DNA of 64,000 bases from Thiovibrio frasassiensis (GTDB taxonomy: Bacteria; Desulfobacterota; Desulfobulbia; Desulfobulbales; Desulfurivibrionaceae). Made by a program: the position numbers and the translations under genes. The notes under the pieces are model-generated. The model did not search any database and had not been told where the DNA came from. It saw only the letters and a list, made by a program, of their open reading frames with translations. Below are positions 54,227-63,871 of the stretch, piece by piece; within the stretch, counting starts at the first letter, position 1; each line of letters starts with the position of its first letter. The stretch is taken from contig NZ_JAPHEH010000001.1 in the NCBI RefSeq assembly GCF_029607905.1, forward strand, positions 1,455,530 to 1,519,529, in the 5' to 3' direction.

Positions 54227-56485
54227 ATGGATAAAAAATACGGTGCATATCTCTGCACAGGTTGTGGTATAGGAGATGCCCTCGATATTGCGGCGCTGGC
54301 AAAGGCGGCAAGCGAGAACGGCATGGAGGCCAAGACCCACGAGGCGCTTTGCAGTGCGGCCGGTCGTGAGTTGATTGAAAATGACATCACCAACGACGGG
54401 GTGAACACCTTGGTTGTTTGTGCCTGTTCCCCCAGGGTCATGAAGGATGAGTTCAATTTCGGGGATGATAAGTACGTCACCCGTGCCAACCTGCGGGAAG
54501 GCGTGGCCTGGTGTGCCGAGGCAGTCACGGAGAAACACACTGCCGAGAAGGTGAAGGAATTCGCCACGGAAAAGGGACAGGATTATATCCGCATGGCATG
54601 TGTTCAGGCCAAGAAAGGTGATGTGCCCGATCCTTACAAGCTTGAAACCCTGAACCGGAAGATTCTTGTAATGGGTGGTGGTATTGCCGGCATGACTGCA
54701 GCCATCGATGCTGCCAAGGCTGGGTATGCAGTAACCATCATTGAGGCCCAGGATAAGTTGGGCGGCAAAGCGCTTGGCTGGCGGAAGCAGTTCCCCATGT
54801 CGGCTCCGTGGACCGATTTAGAAGAGCCCACGGTTCAGGCCATGGTCGATGCGGTTCAGGCCGAGGCTGGAATTACCCTGAAGACCTCTACGGAAGTGGC
54901 CCGTATTGCTGGGGCTCCCGGCGCTTACAAGGTAACCCTTAAAGCGGCTGGCACCAAAAGTGAGTGGGATGCACCGAAAAAGGTTGGTGTTGACGAGCAG
55001 GATAAAATTTCCAAAGGCGAGATGGAAGATCCGAACGCTGGCCTGAAGCCCTATATGGCAGATGATGCAGACGCCGAAGATTTTGGTGCGGTTGTGCTCG
55101 CCACGGGTTGGAATCCTGCGGATGTTTCCGAATATGCCCATCTCGGCTATGGCAAACTGAAAGGCGTGGTTACCAACGCCGAGTTTGAAAAACTTGCCAA
55201 GACCGGCAAGGTCCCGGCCAATGTTGCCTTTGTTCAGAGCCCCGGCGGCGCTGAGCATGATCAGGATTTTCCGTATTGCAACTCAGTAACCAGCATGGTT
55301 GCTTTGAAGCAGGCCCAGTATGTCCGTGAAGACAATGCTGAAGGCAAGGCCTATGTCCTCTATCAGCACATGCGGACTCCGGGCAATATGGAGATGTTTT
55401 ACAAGGGTGCCCAGAATAACGACGGTATCTTCATGACCAAGGCCACAGTGACCCAGGTTGAAGAATCCGGCAATGGGCTGGCAGTTCACCTGAAAGACAC
55501 CCTGCTCAACGAGGATGTTACTCTCAATGTGGATATGGTGGTTCTTGCTGCAGGTATGGTTCCGACCACCTCCGACAAGCCGACCATCAATCTTGCCTAT
55601 CGTCAGGGTCCTGGTTTCCTTGACCTGGAACTCTTCGATGGCTATGCCGATTCGCACTTTATCTGCTTTCCCTATGAAACCCGGCGTACCGGGGTTTATG
55701 CCTGTGGTGGTGTGCGCAAGGCCATGAACATGGAAGAAACCATGGATGACGCTTGCGGCGCAGCGCTCAAGGCGATTCAGTCCATTGAATCCGCGGATCG
55801 CGGCGTGGCGGTACATCCCCGTTCCGGTGACGGCACCTATCCGGAATTCTTCATGCAGCGTTGCACCCAGTGTAAGCGTTGTACGGAAGAGTGTCCGTTT
55901 GGCGCCCTTGATGATGACGAGAAGGGAACACCCAAGCCCAACCCAACCCGGTGCCGCCGTTGTGGTACCTGCATGGGTGCTTGTCCCGAGCGGATCATCG
56001 GCTTCAAGAACTACAATATCGACCAAGTCGGCTCCATGGTGAAGAGCATCGAAGTCCCGGATGATGATGAGGACAAGTTGCGCATCATCGTTTTTGCTTG
56101 CGAGAACGACGCCTACCCTGCTTTGGATATGGCGGCTATGCGTAAGCTCCCGCAGAATGCCCTCATTCGGGTTATTTCTGTTCGTTGCCTTGGCTCGGTG
56201 AACATGGCCTGGATCAAGGATGCGCTTTCCGCCGGTATGGACGGTGCGCTCCTTCTCGGCTGTAAGTTCGGTGATGACTATCAGTGCCATTTTGTTAAGG
56301 GCAGTGAACTGGCCGATAAACGTATGGCCAACATTGGCGAAACCCTGGGCAGCCTCGGTCTTGAGCCGGAGCGCTGTGCGGTCCGCCAGATTGCCATTAA
56401 CGAGTATAATAAAGTAGATGAAGTCATTAACGAGTTTGTTGAGGCGATCATCGAACTTGGCCCGAACCCCTTCAAGGGTTTTTAA
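54227..56485 (+). CDS. qmoB: Quinone-interacting membrane-bound oxidoreductase subunit QmoB
   Basis: A 752-residue fusion of an HdrA-like flavoprotein and an MvhD-like domain. The N-terminus has CTGCGIGDALDIAALAK, and the FAD fold starts KILVMGGGIAGMTAAIDAAKAG near residue 145. Two [4Fe-4S] sets occur near residues 545-590 (CTQCKRCTEECP and CRRCGTCMGACP). The MvhD-like C-terminal domain contains IVFACENDAYPALDMAA and LLLGCKFGDDYQCHFVKG. It works with QmoA and the membrane subunit QmoC. Confidence 0.96.
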   Translation: MDKKYGAYLCTGCGIGDALDIAALAKAASENGMEAKTHEALCSAAGRELIENDITNDGVNTLVVCACSPRVMKDEFNFGDDKYVTRANLREGVAWCAEAVTEKHTAEKVKEFATEKGQDYIRMACVQAKKGDVPDPYKLETLNRKILVMGGGIAGMTAAIDAAKAGYAVTIIEAQDKLGGKALGWRKQFPMSAPWTDLEEPTVQAMVDAVQAEAGITLKTSTEVARIAGAPGAYKVTLKAAGTKSEWDAPKKVGVDEQDKISKGEMEDPNAGLKPYMADDADAEDFGAVVLATGWNPADVSEYAHLGYGKLKGVVTNAEFEKLAKTGKVPANVAFVQSPGGAEHDQDFPYCNSVTSMVALKQAQYVREDNAEGKAYVLYQHMRTPGNMEMFYKGAQNNDGIFMTKATVTQVEESGNGLAVHLKDTLLNEDVTLNVDMVVLAAGMVPTTSDKPTINLAYRQGPGFLDLELFDGYADSHFICFPYETRRTGVYACGGVRKAMNMEETMDDACGAALKAIQSIESADRGVAVHPRSGDGTYPEFFMQRCTQCKRCTEECPFGALDDDEKGTPKPNPTRCRRCGTCMGACPERIIGFKNYNIDQVGSMVKSIEVPDDDEDKLRIIVFACENDAYPALDMAAMRKLPQNALIRVISVRCLGSVNMAWIKDALSAGMDGALLLGCKFGDDYQCHFVKGSELADKRMANIGETLGSLGLEPERCAVRQIAINEYNKVDEVINEFVEAIIELGPNPFKGF

Positions 56486-56501
56486 GCCAGGTCAGTAAGA
56501 A

Positions 56502-56543
56502 ATAAATCGTTCAGCAGGTCTTTGTGCCTGCTGAACGATTTAT
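56502..56543 (+). other. Perfect 17-bp hairpin between qmoB and qmoC
   Basis: ATAAATCGTTCAGCAGG, an 8-base loop, and its exact complement. No T-run follows, so it is unlikely to be a normal terminator. It lies 16 bases after the qmoB stop and about 80 bases before the qmoC start, a good place for a transcript-stabilising or processing element that would adjust the amount of QmoC relative to QmoAB. Confidence 0.7.
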
Positions 56544-56625
56544 GTTGGGAAGGGGTGCGTTTCGGCGCATGAGTCATGGGTCAGTGTGAGCTGACAATTT
56601 GAGGGAGAAATACTGGAGGCGTGTT

Positions 56626-57840
56626 ATGGCTGAAGGAATGAAGGTTGAACCTGATTTAGAGTTTATAAAGTATTTAAAAAATGCTGGCGGGGACACCTTG
56701 AAGAAGTGCTATCAATGTGCCACCTGTTCGGTTGTTTGTCCCCTGTCTACTGATACAAAGCCATTTCCCAGAAAGGAAATGATTTGGGCGCAGTGGGGCT
56801 TGAAGGATAAGCTGGTTGCTGATCCTGATGTCATGCTTTGCCATCAGTGCGGCGATTGTACCGCTTATTGTCCCCGTGGCGCCAAGCCCGGCGATGTTCT
56901 CGGTGCGATTCGGGCCTATGCCTATACCCATTATGGTTTTCCTTCAGGTCTTGCCAAGCTGGTGAGCAAGGGCAGTAACCTGCCGCTCATTATTGCTTTG
57001 CCCGCCTTGGTAATTCTGGCAGTATGGTGGTTGTCCGGCGGCATGGCTCTGCCTGCGGCCGATGCCATTGATTTTGGCATGTTTTTTGATTCGCGCAAGG
57101 ATCATCCTACCCTGATCGGTGGTTTGACCCTGAATGTTCTGCTCATTGACGCCATTTTTGTCCCAGCTCTCGGTTTTGCGGTTTTTGCCGCGTACAAGGG
57201 GGTTTCGAACATGTGGCGGGCAATGGCCGCCAACCTGCCGGTGAAGAGCGAGTTCCGTCCTTCCGCCCTGCAGTTTGTCACCGAGTTCCTGGTGCCATCG
57301 CTCAAAGAGATCCTTGCCCACAAGCGATTTAAGGAGTGTGGGGCGAACCTGAACAGGGTCAATGGCCATCTGCCGTTGCTCTTGTCCTTTCTCGGGTTGT
57401 TTGTCGTTACCACCTATGGGATGATCCGCAAGGATATCCTTGGCATGTTTATCGAAGGTATGCATGGACCGATTCCTCTCGCCGACCCCTTCAAGTTGCT
57501 GGCCAACATCAGTGCCATTGCCTTGATTGTCGGCGTAGGCATCCTCTGGATGAACCGGGCCCACATGGAAGAGGAAAACAATACCACCCCGACCTTTTAT
57601 GATTGGTTCTTGATTGTTAAGATCATGACCGTCGGTATCACCGGTCTTTCCGCGGAATTGACCCGGTTGATCGGAATCCCCGTGCTGGCGTACCTGTTCT
57701 ATTTCATGCATCTGGTTTCCGTGTTAATGTTGTTCCTGTATATGCCCTATTCCAAATTCGCCCACATGGTATACCGGACGTTTGCCATGGCGTTTGAGAA
57801 ATATCGCGAGAGTGCGTTTGCCAAGAATATCGAAGACTAA
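56626..57840 (+). CDS. qmoC: Quinone-interacting membrane-bound oxidoreductase subunit QmoC
   Basis: A 404-residue fusion of an HdrC-like iron-sulfur domain and an HdrE/cytochrome-b-like membrane domain that oxidises menaquinol. Two Cys sets are in CYQCATCSVVCPLS and CHQCGDCTAYCPRGAKPGD. From about residue 110, hydrophobic helices with paired His and Arg residues follow, ending with the helix that carries FYFMHLVSVLMLFLYMPYSKFAH. The ATG at 56626 has GGAGG 7 bases upstream; the frame is open 9 codons earlier. Confidence 0.95.
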   Translation: MAEGMKVEPDLEFIKYLKNAGGDTLKKCYQCATCSVVCPLSTDTKPFPRKEMIWAQWGLKDKLVADPDVMLCHQCGDCTAYCPRGAKPGDVLGAIRAYAYTHYGFPSGLAKLVSKGSNLPLIIALPALVILAVWWLSGGMALPAADAIDFGMFFDSRKDHPTLIGGLTLNVLLIDAIFVPALGFAVFAAYKGVSNMWRAMAANLPVKSEFRPSALQFVTEFLVPSLKEILAHKRFKECGANLNRVNGHLPLLLSFLGLFVVTTYGMIRKDILGMFIEGMHGPIPLADPFKLLANISAIALIVGVGILWMNRAHMEEENNTTPTFYDWFLIVKIMTVGITGLSAELTRLIGIPVLAYLFYFMHLVSVLMLFLYMPYSKFAHMVYRTFAMAFEKYRESAFAKNIED

Positions 57841-57857
57841 GCGAAAACCGTATTGAC

Positions 57858-57902
57858 CAATCAGGCGCTCTTTCTCATGATGGAGCGCCTGATTGTTTTT
57901 TG
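57858..57902 (+). terminator. Terminator after qmoC
   Basis: A 13-base perfect stem CAATCAGGCGCTC / GAGCGCCTGATTG with a 12-base loop, followed immediately by a run of Ts. It ends the qmo transcript before the tRNA-tuf operon. Confidence 0.93.
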
Positions 57903-57936
57903 CTTCTCTGATTGTCTGCGTCGCTTAAAAAATAAG

Positions 57937-57965
57937 TTGATATTTCGGAATGAAGCGATTAGTAT
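57937..57965 (+). promoter_or_regulatory. Promoter of the tRNA-tuf operon
   Basis: TTGATA at 57937 and TAGTAT at 57960 are separated by 17 bases. Transcription would begin near 57972, a few bases before the first tRNA at 57981, as usual for tRNA-led operons. Confidence 0.72.
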
Positions 57966-57980
57966 TGCCCGTCTTATCAA

Positions 57981-58056
57981 GCTGGCGTAGCTCAATTGGT
58001 AGAGCAGCTGATTTGTAATCAGCAGGTTGCGGGTTCGAGTCCCATCGTCAGCTCCA
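57981..58056 (+). tRNA. tRNA-Thr (anticodon TGT)
   Basis: A 76-base cloverleaf with acceptor GCTGGCG/CGTCAGC, a D-arm AGCTCAATTGGTAGAGC, an anticodon loop TTTGTAA and the T-arm GGGTTCGAGTCCC. The CCA end is encoded. It is first in a Thr-Tyr-Gly-Thr-tuf order known from many proteobacteria. Confidence 0.97.
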
Positions 58057-58130
58057 CCAATGCGAAGCTGGCGATGGCTTGATATAACGACTGATTAAGT
58101 GGCTGCCATCGGGCAGTCTTGTGTTTTCGT

Positions 58131-58215
58131 GGAGGGGTTCCCGAGTGGCTAAAGGGAACAGACTGTAAATCTGTCGGCAATGCCTTCGGAGGTTCGAATC
58201 CTCCCCCCTCCACCA
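58131..58215 (+). tRNA. tRNA-Tyr (anticodon GTA)
   Basis: An 85-base class II tRNA with a long variable arm. The anticodon loop is CTGTAAA, the acceptor is GGAGGGG paired with CCCCTCC, and CCA is encoded. It lies 74 bases after tRNA-Thr. Confidence 0.97.
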
Positions 58216-58299
58216 TTTATGCTCATGGTGGGAACACGGTAAAACATAAGTTGTTGCCGTCATATTCCTGCTTTTTCATTTGGCTTGTGGTTCGTGAAA

Positions 58300-58375
58300 G
58301 CGGGAATAGCTCAATTGGTAGAGCATCAGCCTTCCAAGCTGAGGGTCGCGGGTTCGAGCCCCGTTTCCCGCTCCA
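58300..58375 (+). tRNA. tRNA-Gly (anticodon TCC)
   Basis: A 76-base cloverleaf with acceptor GCGGGAA/TTCCCGC, anticodon loop CTTCCAA and encoded CCA. It is the third tRNA of the operon. Confidence 0.97.
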
Positions 58376-58450
58376 GTGATGGCACAAAATACCTGGCTCA
58401 GCAATAGGGTGAGCAAACTGGCTTCTTTTTTTTGTTTGGACTGTTTGGTT

Positions 58451-58526
<76 letters not shown>

Positions 58527-58607
58527 TTTTTTTAGTGATTTTCAAACATTATTAGGTTGGAAGTAAAGCGCAACCGTTGAGAAATCCGGGCTGAGGAGGA
58601 GAAGGAC

Positions 58608-59798
58608 ATGGCAAAAGAGAAATTTGAACGCAAGAAACCGCATGTAAATATTGGCACGATCGGCCACATCGATCATGGTAAGACCACTTTGACCGCGGCC
58701 ATCACCCGAGTTCTGTCACTTAAGGGTTTCGCCAAGGCGACCGCTTTTGATCAGATCGATAAGGCTCCGGAAGAGAAAGAGCGTGGTATTACTATTGCGA
58801 CCGCCCATGTAGAATACGAGTCCAACCTGCGTCATTATGCCCATGTGGACTGCCCCGGTCATGCTGACTACATTAAGAACATGATCACCGGTGCGGCGCA
58901 GATGGACGGCGCTATCCTGGTTGTTGCTGCAACGGACGGCCCCATGCCCCAGACCCGTGAGCACATCCTGCTTGCTCGTCAGGTTGGTGTTCCCTCCATG
59001 GTCGTCTTCATGAACAAGTGCGACATGGTTGACGATCCCGAACTCATCGAGTTGGTTGACATGGAGCTGCGTGAGCTTCTTACCAAGTACGGTTTTCCCG
59101 GCGACGACACCCCGATCATCCAGGGCAGCGCCTTGAAGGCCCTTGAGAATCCGGAAGACGAGGCTGCATCCAAGTGCATCTGGGACCTGATGGACGCATG
59201 CGACAGCTTTATTCCCGAGCCTGCCCGCGCCCTTGATAAGCCCTTTCTGATGCCGGTGGAAGATGTTTTCTCCATCTCCGGTCGTGGTACCGTTGCCACC
59301 GGTCGTATCGAGCGCGGTAAGGTAAAGGTCGGGGAAGAGATCGAGGTTGTTGGTATCCGCGATACGGCCAAGACCACGGTTACCGGGGTCGAGATGTTCC
59401 GTAAGCTTCTCGATGAGGGTATGGCCGGCGATAACGTTGGCGTCCTGCTGCGCGGCTTGAAGCGTGAGGATATCGAGCGCGGCCAGGTCCTGGCCAAACC
59501 GGGTTCCATTACTCCGCATACGAAATTCATGGCTGAAGCCTATATCCTTTCCAAGGATGAAGGTGGTCGTCATACCCCGTTTTTTAATGGATATCGTCCT
59601 CAGTTTTACTTCCGGACCACGGACGTGACCGGAGTTGTCAAGCTGCAAGAGGGCGTTGAGATGGTAATGCCTGGTGACAACGTGACCATTGAAGGCACCT
59701 TGATTACCCCGATCGCCATGGAAGATGGGTTGCGCTTCGCGATTCGTGAAGGCGGCCGTACCGTGGGCGCCGGTGTTATCAATAAAATTATCGAATAG
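58608..59798 (+). CDS. tuf: Elongation factor Tu
   Basis: GTPase that brings aminoacyl-tRNA to the ribosome. 396 residues, the normal length. G motifs are [34 protein letters not shown] and NKCDMVDD, and the C-terminal domain contains [46 protein letters not shown] precedes the ATG. It is co-transcribed with the four upstream tRNAs. Confidence 0.99.
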   Translation: MAKEKFERKKPHVNIGTIGHIDHGKTTLTAAITRVLSLKGFAKATAFDQIDKAPEEKERGITIATAHVEYESNLRHYAHVDCPGHADYIKNMITGAAQMDGAILVVAATDGPMPQTREHILLARQVGVPSMVVFMNKCDMVDDPELIELVDMELRELLTKYGFPGDDTPIIQGSALKALENPEDEAASKCIWDLMDACDSFIPEPARALDKPFLMPVEDVFSISGRGTVATGRIERGKVKVGEEIEVVGIRDTAKTTVTGVEMFRKLLDEGMAGDNVGVLLRGLKREDIERGQVLAKPGSITPHTKFMAEAYILSKDEGGRHTPFFNGYRPQFYFRTTDVTGVVKLQEGVEMVMPGDNVTIEGTLITPIAMEDGLRFAIREGGRTVGAGVINKIIE

Positions 59799-59835
59799 TC
59801 GCCAGCACGGTTTTGACTGGAATAGAGGAAATTAG

Positions 59836-59985
59836 ATGCGAGATATTATTACATTGGGTTGTCAGACCTGCAAAAGACGTAACTACACCACGACCAAGAA
59901 CAAGCGGTCTACTCCGAGCAAGCTTGAGTTCAAAAAGTTTTGCCCTTTTTGCAGATCGCATACCCTGCACAAGGAAACGAAATAG
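59836..59985 (+). CDS. rpmG: 50S ribosomal protein L33
   Basis: A 49-residue protein starting [17 protein letters not shown] and ending [12 protein letters not shown]. It has two CxxC pairs (CQTC and CPFC), so it is the zinc-binding form of L33. AGAGGAAA precedes the ATG. It sits between tuf and tRNA-Trp, a common arrangement. Confidence 0.96.
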   Translation: MRDIITLGCQTCKRRNYTTTKNKRSTPSKLEFKKFCPFCRSHTLHKETK

Positions 59986-59990
59986 TTTTT

Positions 59991-60066
59991 AGGCCAGTAG
60001 CTCTAATGGTAGAGCATCGGACTCCAAATCCGAGGGCTGGGGGTTCGAGTCCCTCCTGGCCTGCCA
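59991..60066 (+). tRNA. tRNA-Trp (anticodon CCA)
   Basis: A 76-base cloverleaf with acceptor AGGCCAG/CTGGCCT, anticodon loop CTCCAAA and encoded CCA. It begins 5 bases after the rpmG stop and precedes secE. Confidence 0.97.
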
Positions 60067-60209
60067 GAGACGAGAGATTGTGATTGCTTCGCCCTTTTCT
60101 GGTATGAGGGGGCGAAGTAGTTATTTGGATAGTCGGTGCTTTTCATTGTGCCCGAACTCCACCCTTCATGTGTAAGAACGATCAGCCTGTGCAGGAAGAG
60201 ACGATCATT

Positions 60210-60470
60210 ATGGCAAGCAAGGAAGACCGATTGGCTAAAAGTAAAAAAGTCGCGGGCAATGATCCTGAGCAGGGATCTGCATTCAGGCCGGGTCGGATTA
60301 AAGAATTTGCCAATGAAGTGAAAAATGAATTCGGCAAGATCGTTTGGCCGGCCAAAAAACAGACTGTTGGCACTACGGCGGTAGTTGTAGTTCTGGTGAT
60401 GATCATCTCCTTTTATTTGGGAGCTGTTGATCTGCTGCTGGGGAAAATAATCGGTTATGTTTTGCGGTAG
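60210..60470 (+). CDS. secE: Protein translocase subunit SecE
   Basis: An 86-residue single-span subunit of the SecYEG channel. The conserved amphipathic segment is FANEVKNEFGKIVWPAKKQT, followed by one transmembrane helix (AVVVVLVMIISFYLGAVDLL). The ATG at 60210 follows AGGAAGAG. The extension upstream to 60168 is not conserved. It is followed by nusG as in most bacteria. Confidence 0.96.
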   Translation: MASKEDRLAKSKKVAGNDPEQGSAFRPGRIKEFANEVKNEFGKIVWPAKKQTVGTTAVVVVLVMIISFYLGAVDLLLGKIIGYVLR

Positions 60471-60503
60471 GAAGCCAGCGTAAGCCGGGAGAGAGACAGC
60501 ATT

Positions 60504-61034
60504 ATGGCACGTCACTGGTATATTGTTCATACATACTCCGGCTTTGAAGAGCAGGTGAAAACCAGCATGCTTGAGCGCATTAAAACTGCTGGTCAGGAAG
60601 AGCTGTTTGGGGAAATTCTTGTTCCTACCGAACAAGTTGTTGAAATGGTGAAGGGCGCACGGAAAACCTCGTCCCGTAAGTTTTTTCCAGGCTATATTCT
60701 GGTAAACGTCGATCTGAATGATGAAACCTGGCATACAGTTCGGGGCACCCTGAAGGTAACAGGTTTCGTCGGTAACGATATGAGCCCGGAGCCTCTTTCC
60801 GATGAAGAGGCCATGAAGATTATTGGCCGGATCAAGGATGGCGCTCTCAAGCCAAAGCCTAAAGTTTCTTTTGAATTTGGCGATGTTGTCCGGGTTATCG
60901 ATGGGCCATTCACCAATTTTCAAGGTGTTGTGGATGAGGTTTTTCCGGAAAAGGGTCGGGTCCGGGTGTTGGTTTCCATCTTTGGTCGCGAAACCCCGGT
61001 AGAGCTGGAATATATTCAGGTGAGTAAAGGCTAG
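60504..61034 (+). CDS. nusG: Transcription termination/antitermination protein NusG
   Basis: A 176-residue elongation factor that binds RNA polymerase and Rho or ribosomal S10. The NGN domain starts WYIVHTYSGFEEQVKTSMLE and contains the RKFFPGYILVNV segment. The C-terminal KOW domain is FGDVVRVIDGPFTNFQGVVDEV. It lies 33 bases after secE. Confidence 0.97.
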   Translation: MARHWYIVHTYSGFEEQVKTSMLERIKTAGQEELFGEILVPTEQVVEMVKGARKTSSRKFFPGYILVNVDLNDETWHTVRGTLKVTGFVGNDMSPEPLSDEEAMKIIGRIKDGALKPKPKVSFEFGDVVRVIDGPFTNFQGVVDEVFPEKGRVRVLVSIFGRETPVELEYIQVSKG

Positions 61035-61175
61035 TCGTACTATTTTGCAAGTGCGACATGAATTGCGTAGCACATAGAGGTAGTTGTTCCGCTAAATTTA
61101 TGATGTCGGTTTACTGGGGTCTTGCGGCAGGGTAACGAGCAGGGAATCGGTTTTCGACATGTGGGAGTCCCAGCA

Positions 61176-61601
61176 ATGGCTAAGAAGATTGAAGGATACA
61201 TAAAGTTACAGATTCCAGCCGGCAAAGCGAATCCGTCCCCCCCTGTTGGACCGGCCCTTGGCCAGCGCGGCGTCAATATTATGGAGTTTTGCAAGGCGTT
61301 TAATGCAAAAACCCAGTCGGAAGGCGATACGGTTATCCCTGTAGTGATTACTGTGTATGCTGATCGGTCGTTTACTTTTGTTACCAAGACCCCTCCTGCC
61401 TCAACTCTGCTTTTTAAAGCATGCAGTCTTGGTAAAGGATCCAGCAATCCCAAGCGTGATCGTGTGGCGAAGATTACCCGCGATAAGATTAAAGAAATTG
61501 CCGAGAGAAAACTTCCCGATCTGAACGCCTACGATATTGACGCCGCAATGCGGATTATCGAAGGAACTGCGAGAAGTTGCGGGATTACAATCGTCGATTG
61601 A
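61176..61601 (+). CDS. rplK: 50S ribosomal protein L11
   Basis: A 141-residue protein from the ATG at 61176 (GGGAG upstream). The characteristic segments are [40 protein letters not shown] and the C-terminal [18 protein letters not shown] that binds 23S rRNA. The frame is open 18 codons upstream without family resemblance. Confidence 0.98.
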   Translation: MAKKIEGYIKLQIPAGKANPSPPVGPALGQRGVNIMEFCKAFNAKTQSEGDTVIPVVITVYADRSFTFVTKTPPASTLLFKACSLGKGSSNPKRDRVAKITRDKIKEIAERKLPDLNAYDIDAAMRIIEGTARSCGITIVD

Positions 61602-61686
61602 TCTACGGTTGACGATGTTTAATAGATTTTTAATTGGTTAACCGTAGCACTTCTGATGTGGAAGGCTTGAAAGTTTGGAGATCGCC

Positions 61687-62397
61687 ATGGCAAAGAAAGG
61701 CAAGCAATATAAAAACAGTGCTGCACAGCTTGATCCGGTGAAGGCTTATAATCTGGAAGAAGCTGTTACTCTCGCGTTACAGAGTAAGTTCGCAAAGTTT
61801 GATGAGTCGGTTGATTTGGCTCTCAATCTTGGCGTTGACCCTCGCCATGCCGAGCAGATGGTGCGGAGCAGCGTAGTTCTCCCTAATGGTACTGGCAAAA
61901 CCGAGCGTGTCCTTGTTTTTGCCAAGGGTGAAAAGGTCCAGGAAGCTCTTGATGCCGGCGCTGATTATGCTGGCGGGGATGAGCTTCTCGAGAAGATCCA
62001 AGGCGGCTGGCTTGAATTTGATAAGACCATTGCCACCCCTGATATGATGGGAACCGTGGGCAAGATCGGCAAGATCCTCGGACCCCGCAATTTGATGCCC
62101 AATGCCAAGCTTGGCACGGTCACTTTCGATGTCGGCCGGGTCGTCAAGGAAATCAAGTCCGGCAAGGTTGATTTCAAGGTTGATAAGGCCGGGGTTCTCC
62201 ACTGTATGGTTGGGAAGTCCTCCTTTGGTACCGAAAAATTGCAGGAAAATATTTTGGCCTTTGTTGACAAGGTTATTCAGCTCAAGCCCTCTTCCAGTAA
62301 GGGCGTTTATTTGAAGGCGATTTTCTTGTCCACCACCATGGGGCCTGGTTTGAGGCTTGATCCCATGGAGTTGCGGGTTCTTTGCAAGCACGCCTGA
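61687..62397 (+). CDS. rplA: 50S ribosomal protein L1
   Basis: A 236-residue protein of the L1 stalk, also an autogenous translational repressor in other bacteria. Motifs: [39 protein letters not shown] and [19 protein letters not shown]. The ATG at 61687 is 86 bases from rplK. Confidence 0.98.
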   Translation: MAKKGKQYKNSAAQLDPVKAYNLEEAVTLALQSKFAKFDESVDLALNLGVDPRHAEQMVRSSVVLPNGTGKTERVLVFAKGEKVQEALDAGADYAGGDELLEKIQGGWLEFDKTIATPDMMGTVGKIGKILGPRNLMPNAKLGTVTFDVGRVVKEIKSGKVDFKVDKAGVLHCMVGKSSFGTEKLQENILAFVDKVIQLKPSSSKGVYLKAIFLSTTMGPGLRLDPMELRVLCKHA

Positions 62398-62461
62398 TGC
62401 ATGTTGTCCCCGCTGGTTGCAACCAGCGTTTTTTATATATTTTGTTTTAAGCAGTTAAGTC

Positions 62462-62550
62462 GTCAAAGACCGTGGGTACCTAAAGGTTTAATCGGCGTTT
62501 TGGTTCTCTGAGAGACTCAAAGCGCGGGCCTGCCGAGGCGGAATGTCATT
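62462..62550 (+). ncRNA. L10(L12)4-binding ribosomal protein leader
   Basis: In the 279-base rplA-rplJ gap, the paired segments CAAAGACCGTGGGTACCT and GGCCTGCCGAGGCGG match the conserved core of the L10 leader, which binds the L10(L12)4 complex and represses rplJL translation. The exact ends are estimated from the core motif. Confidence 0.7.
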
Positions 62551-62676
62551 GCTTTTCGCAGTGTCGTCACATGGGTTGTTTTCATTTTCTGGAAAGAGCC
62601 TATTCGTCTGTACCGGTCGACCTCGACTGCTTCTCGCTAACCCTAATATGTTGTTAGTTTAAAGGAGGTAGAGGAA

Positions 62677-63204
62677 TTGAATCGAGACGATAAGGTTGCG
62701 GTAGTCGAGGAACTCAGCAGCAGATTGGCCCATGCCAAGTTTGCGGTTGTTTCCGATTATCGTGGTCTGACCGTGCCTGTCATCTCACAACTCCGCCGTG
62801 ACCTCAAGCAGAGCAACGCCGAAATCCGTGTCGCAAAAAACACCTTGCTGCGCCGGGCTATCAAAGGTACGCCTTTTGAGCCCATGGATCAGTTCCTGGA
62901 AGGAACAACGGCTGTTACTTTTGCGGATGGGGATCCGGTGGCACCGGCTAAAGTTTTGGTTGAGTTTATTAAGACGAACCCAAAGCTTGAGATCAAGGTG
63001 GCTGTTTTAGATGGCAAATTGCTTACGGCAGACGATCTCAAGGCATTGTCCACATTGCCTGGCAAGGACGAACTCCGCGCGCAACTGCTTGCAGTCATGC
63101 TCGCTGTTCCCACCAGTTTTGTACGGGTGCTCAGCGCTGTACCACAAAAGGCGTTGTATGCATTGCAGGCAATAAAAGACCAGAAAGGTCAGGGCGACAA
63201 CTAA
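62677..63204 (+). CDS. rplJ: 50S ribosomal protein L10
   Basis: A 175-residue base of the L7/L12 stalk. The start is a TTG at 62677 with AGGAGG 8 bases upstream; no in-frame ATG gives the conserved N-terminus. Motifs: FAVVSDYRGLTVPVISQLRR and KNTLLRRAIKGTPFEPM. It is followed by rplL after 28 bases. Confidence 0.97.
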   Translation: MNRDDKVAVVEELSSRLAHAKFAVVSDYRGLTVPVISQLRRDLKQSNAEIRVAKNTLLRRAIKGTPFEPMDQFLEGTTAVTFADGDPVAPAKVLVEFIKTNPKLEIKVAVLDGKLLTADDLKALSTLPGKDELRAQLLAVMLAVPTSFVRVLSAVPQKALYALQAIKDQKGQGDN

Positions 63205-63232
63205 ACAAGAATAGTATTTGGAGGATATAGCA

Positions 63233-63613
63233 ATGGCAGTATCAAAGGAAGATGTAATTGATTTTATCTCTAACATGACCGTTCTCGAGCTTTCCGAGCT
63301 CATCAAGGAACTTGAAGATAAGTTTGGCGTTTCCGCTGCCGCTCCGGTAGCAATGATGGCTGGCCCCGCTGCCGGCGGTGAAGTTGCGGCTGCCGAAGAG
63401 AAAACCGAGTTTGACGTAATCCTCGTCACCGCTGGCGACAAAAAGATCGGCGTCATCAAAGAGGTTCGCGCCATCACCTCTCTTGGTCTCAAGGAAGCCA
63501 AGGATTTGGTCGAAGGCGCACCCAGCCCGATCAAGGAAGGCGTATCCAAAGATGAAGCTGCCGATATCAAAGCCAAGATTGAGGCTGCCGGTGGAACTGT
63601 AGAGATCAAGTAG
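63233..63613 (+). CDS. rplL: 50S ribosomal protein L7/L12
   Basis: A 126-residue acidic stalk protein. The N-terminal dimerisation part ([21 protein letters not shown]), an Ala-rich hinge ([15 protein letters not shown]) and the factor-binding C-terminal domain ([20 protein letters not shown]) are all present. GGAGG precedes the ATG. Confidence 0.98.
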   Translation: MAVSKEDVIDFISNMTVLELSELIKELEDKFGVSAAAPVAMMAGPAAGGEVAAAEEKTEFDVILVTAGDKKIGVIKEVRAITSLGLKEAKDLVEGAPSPIKEGVSKDEAADIKAKIEAAGGTVEIK

Positions 63614-63630
63614 TGTAAACTTCGTATGGC

Positions 63631-63750
63631 TTTCTTGCTGAGCTGCTCAGGTTTCAGCAAGAAAAAATAGCATATTCTGGGGCTGACCAAAAGCCCCAGG
63701 GATCAACAAGAGATGCAGCGACGCTACGGGGGAAACCCCGTAGCGTTCTT
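63631..63750 (+). other. Three consecutive hairpins between rplL and rpoB
   Basis: Three perfect stems follow one another: TTTCTTGCTGA (63631-63664), CTGGGGCT (63677-63699) and ACGCTACGGGG with a GAAA tetraloop (63721-63746). Only weak T-runs follow. In E. coli the same gap holds a partial terminator and an RNase III processing site that set the rplL:rpoB ratio, so attenuation or processing is the likely role. Confidence 0.7.
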
Positions 63751-63871
63751 GCGTTCTTATCAAAGGGAGAGATTTGGCCACCATGAATTATGGCACAAAG
63801 CACCTCCTGACGCTCCACACCGGGGAGCCCGTTCCCTTCCGCTACCGCTAAACAGATGAGGGTATTGCTGC

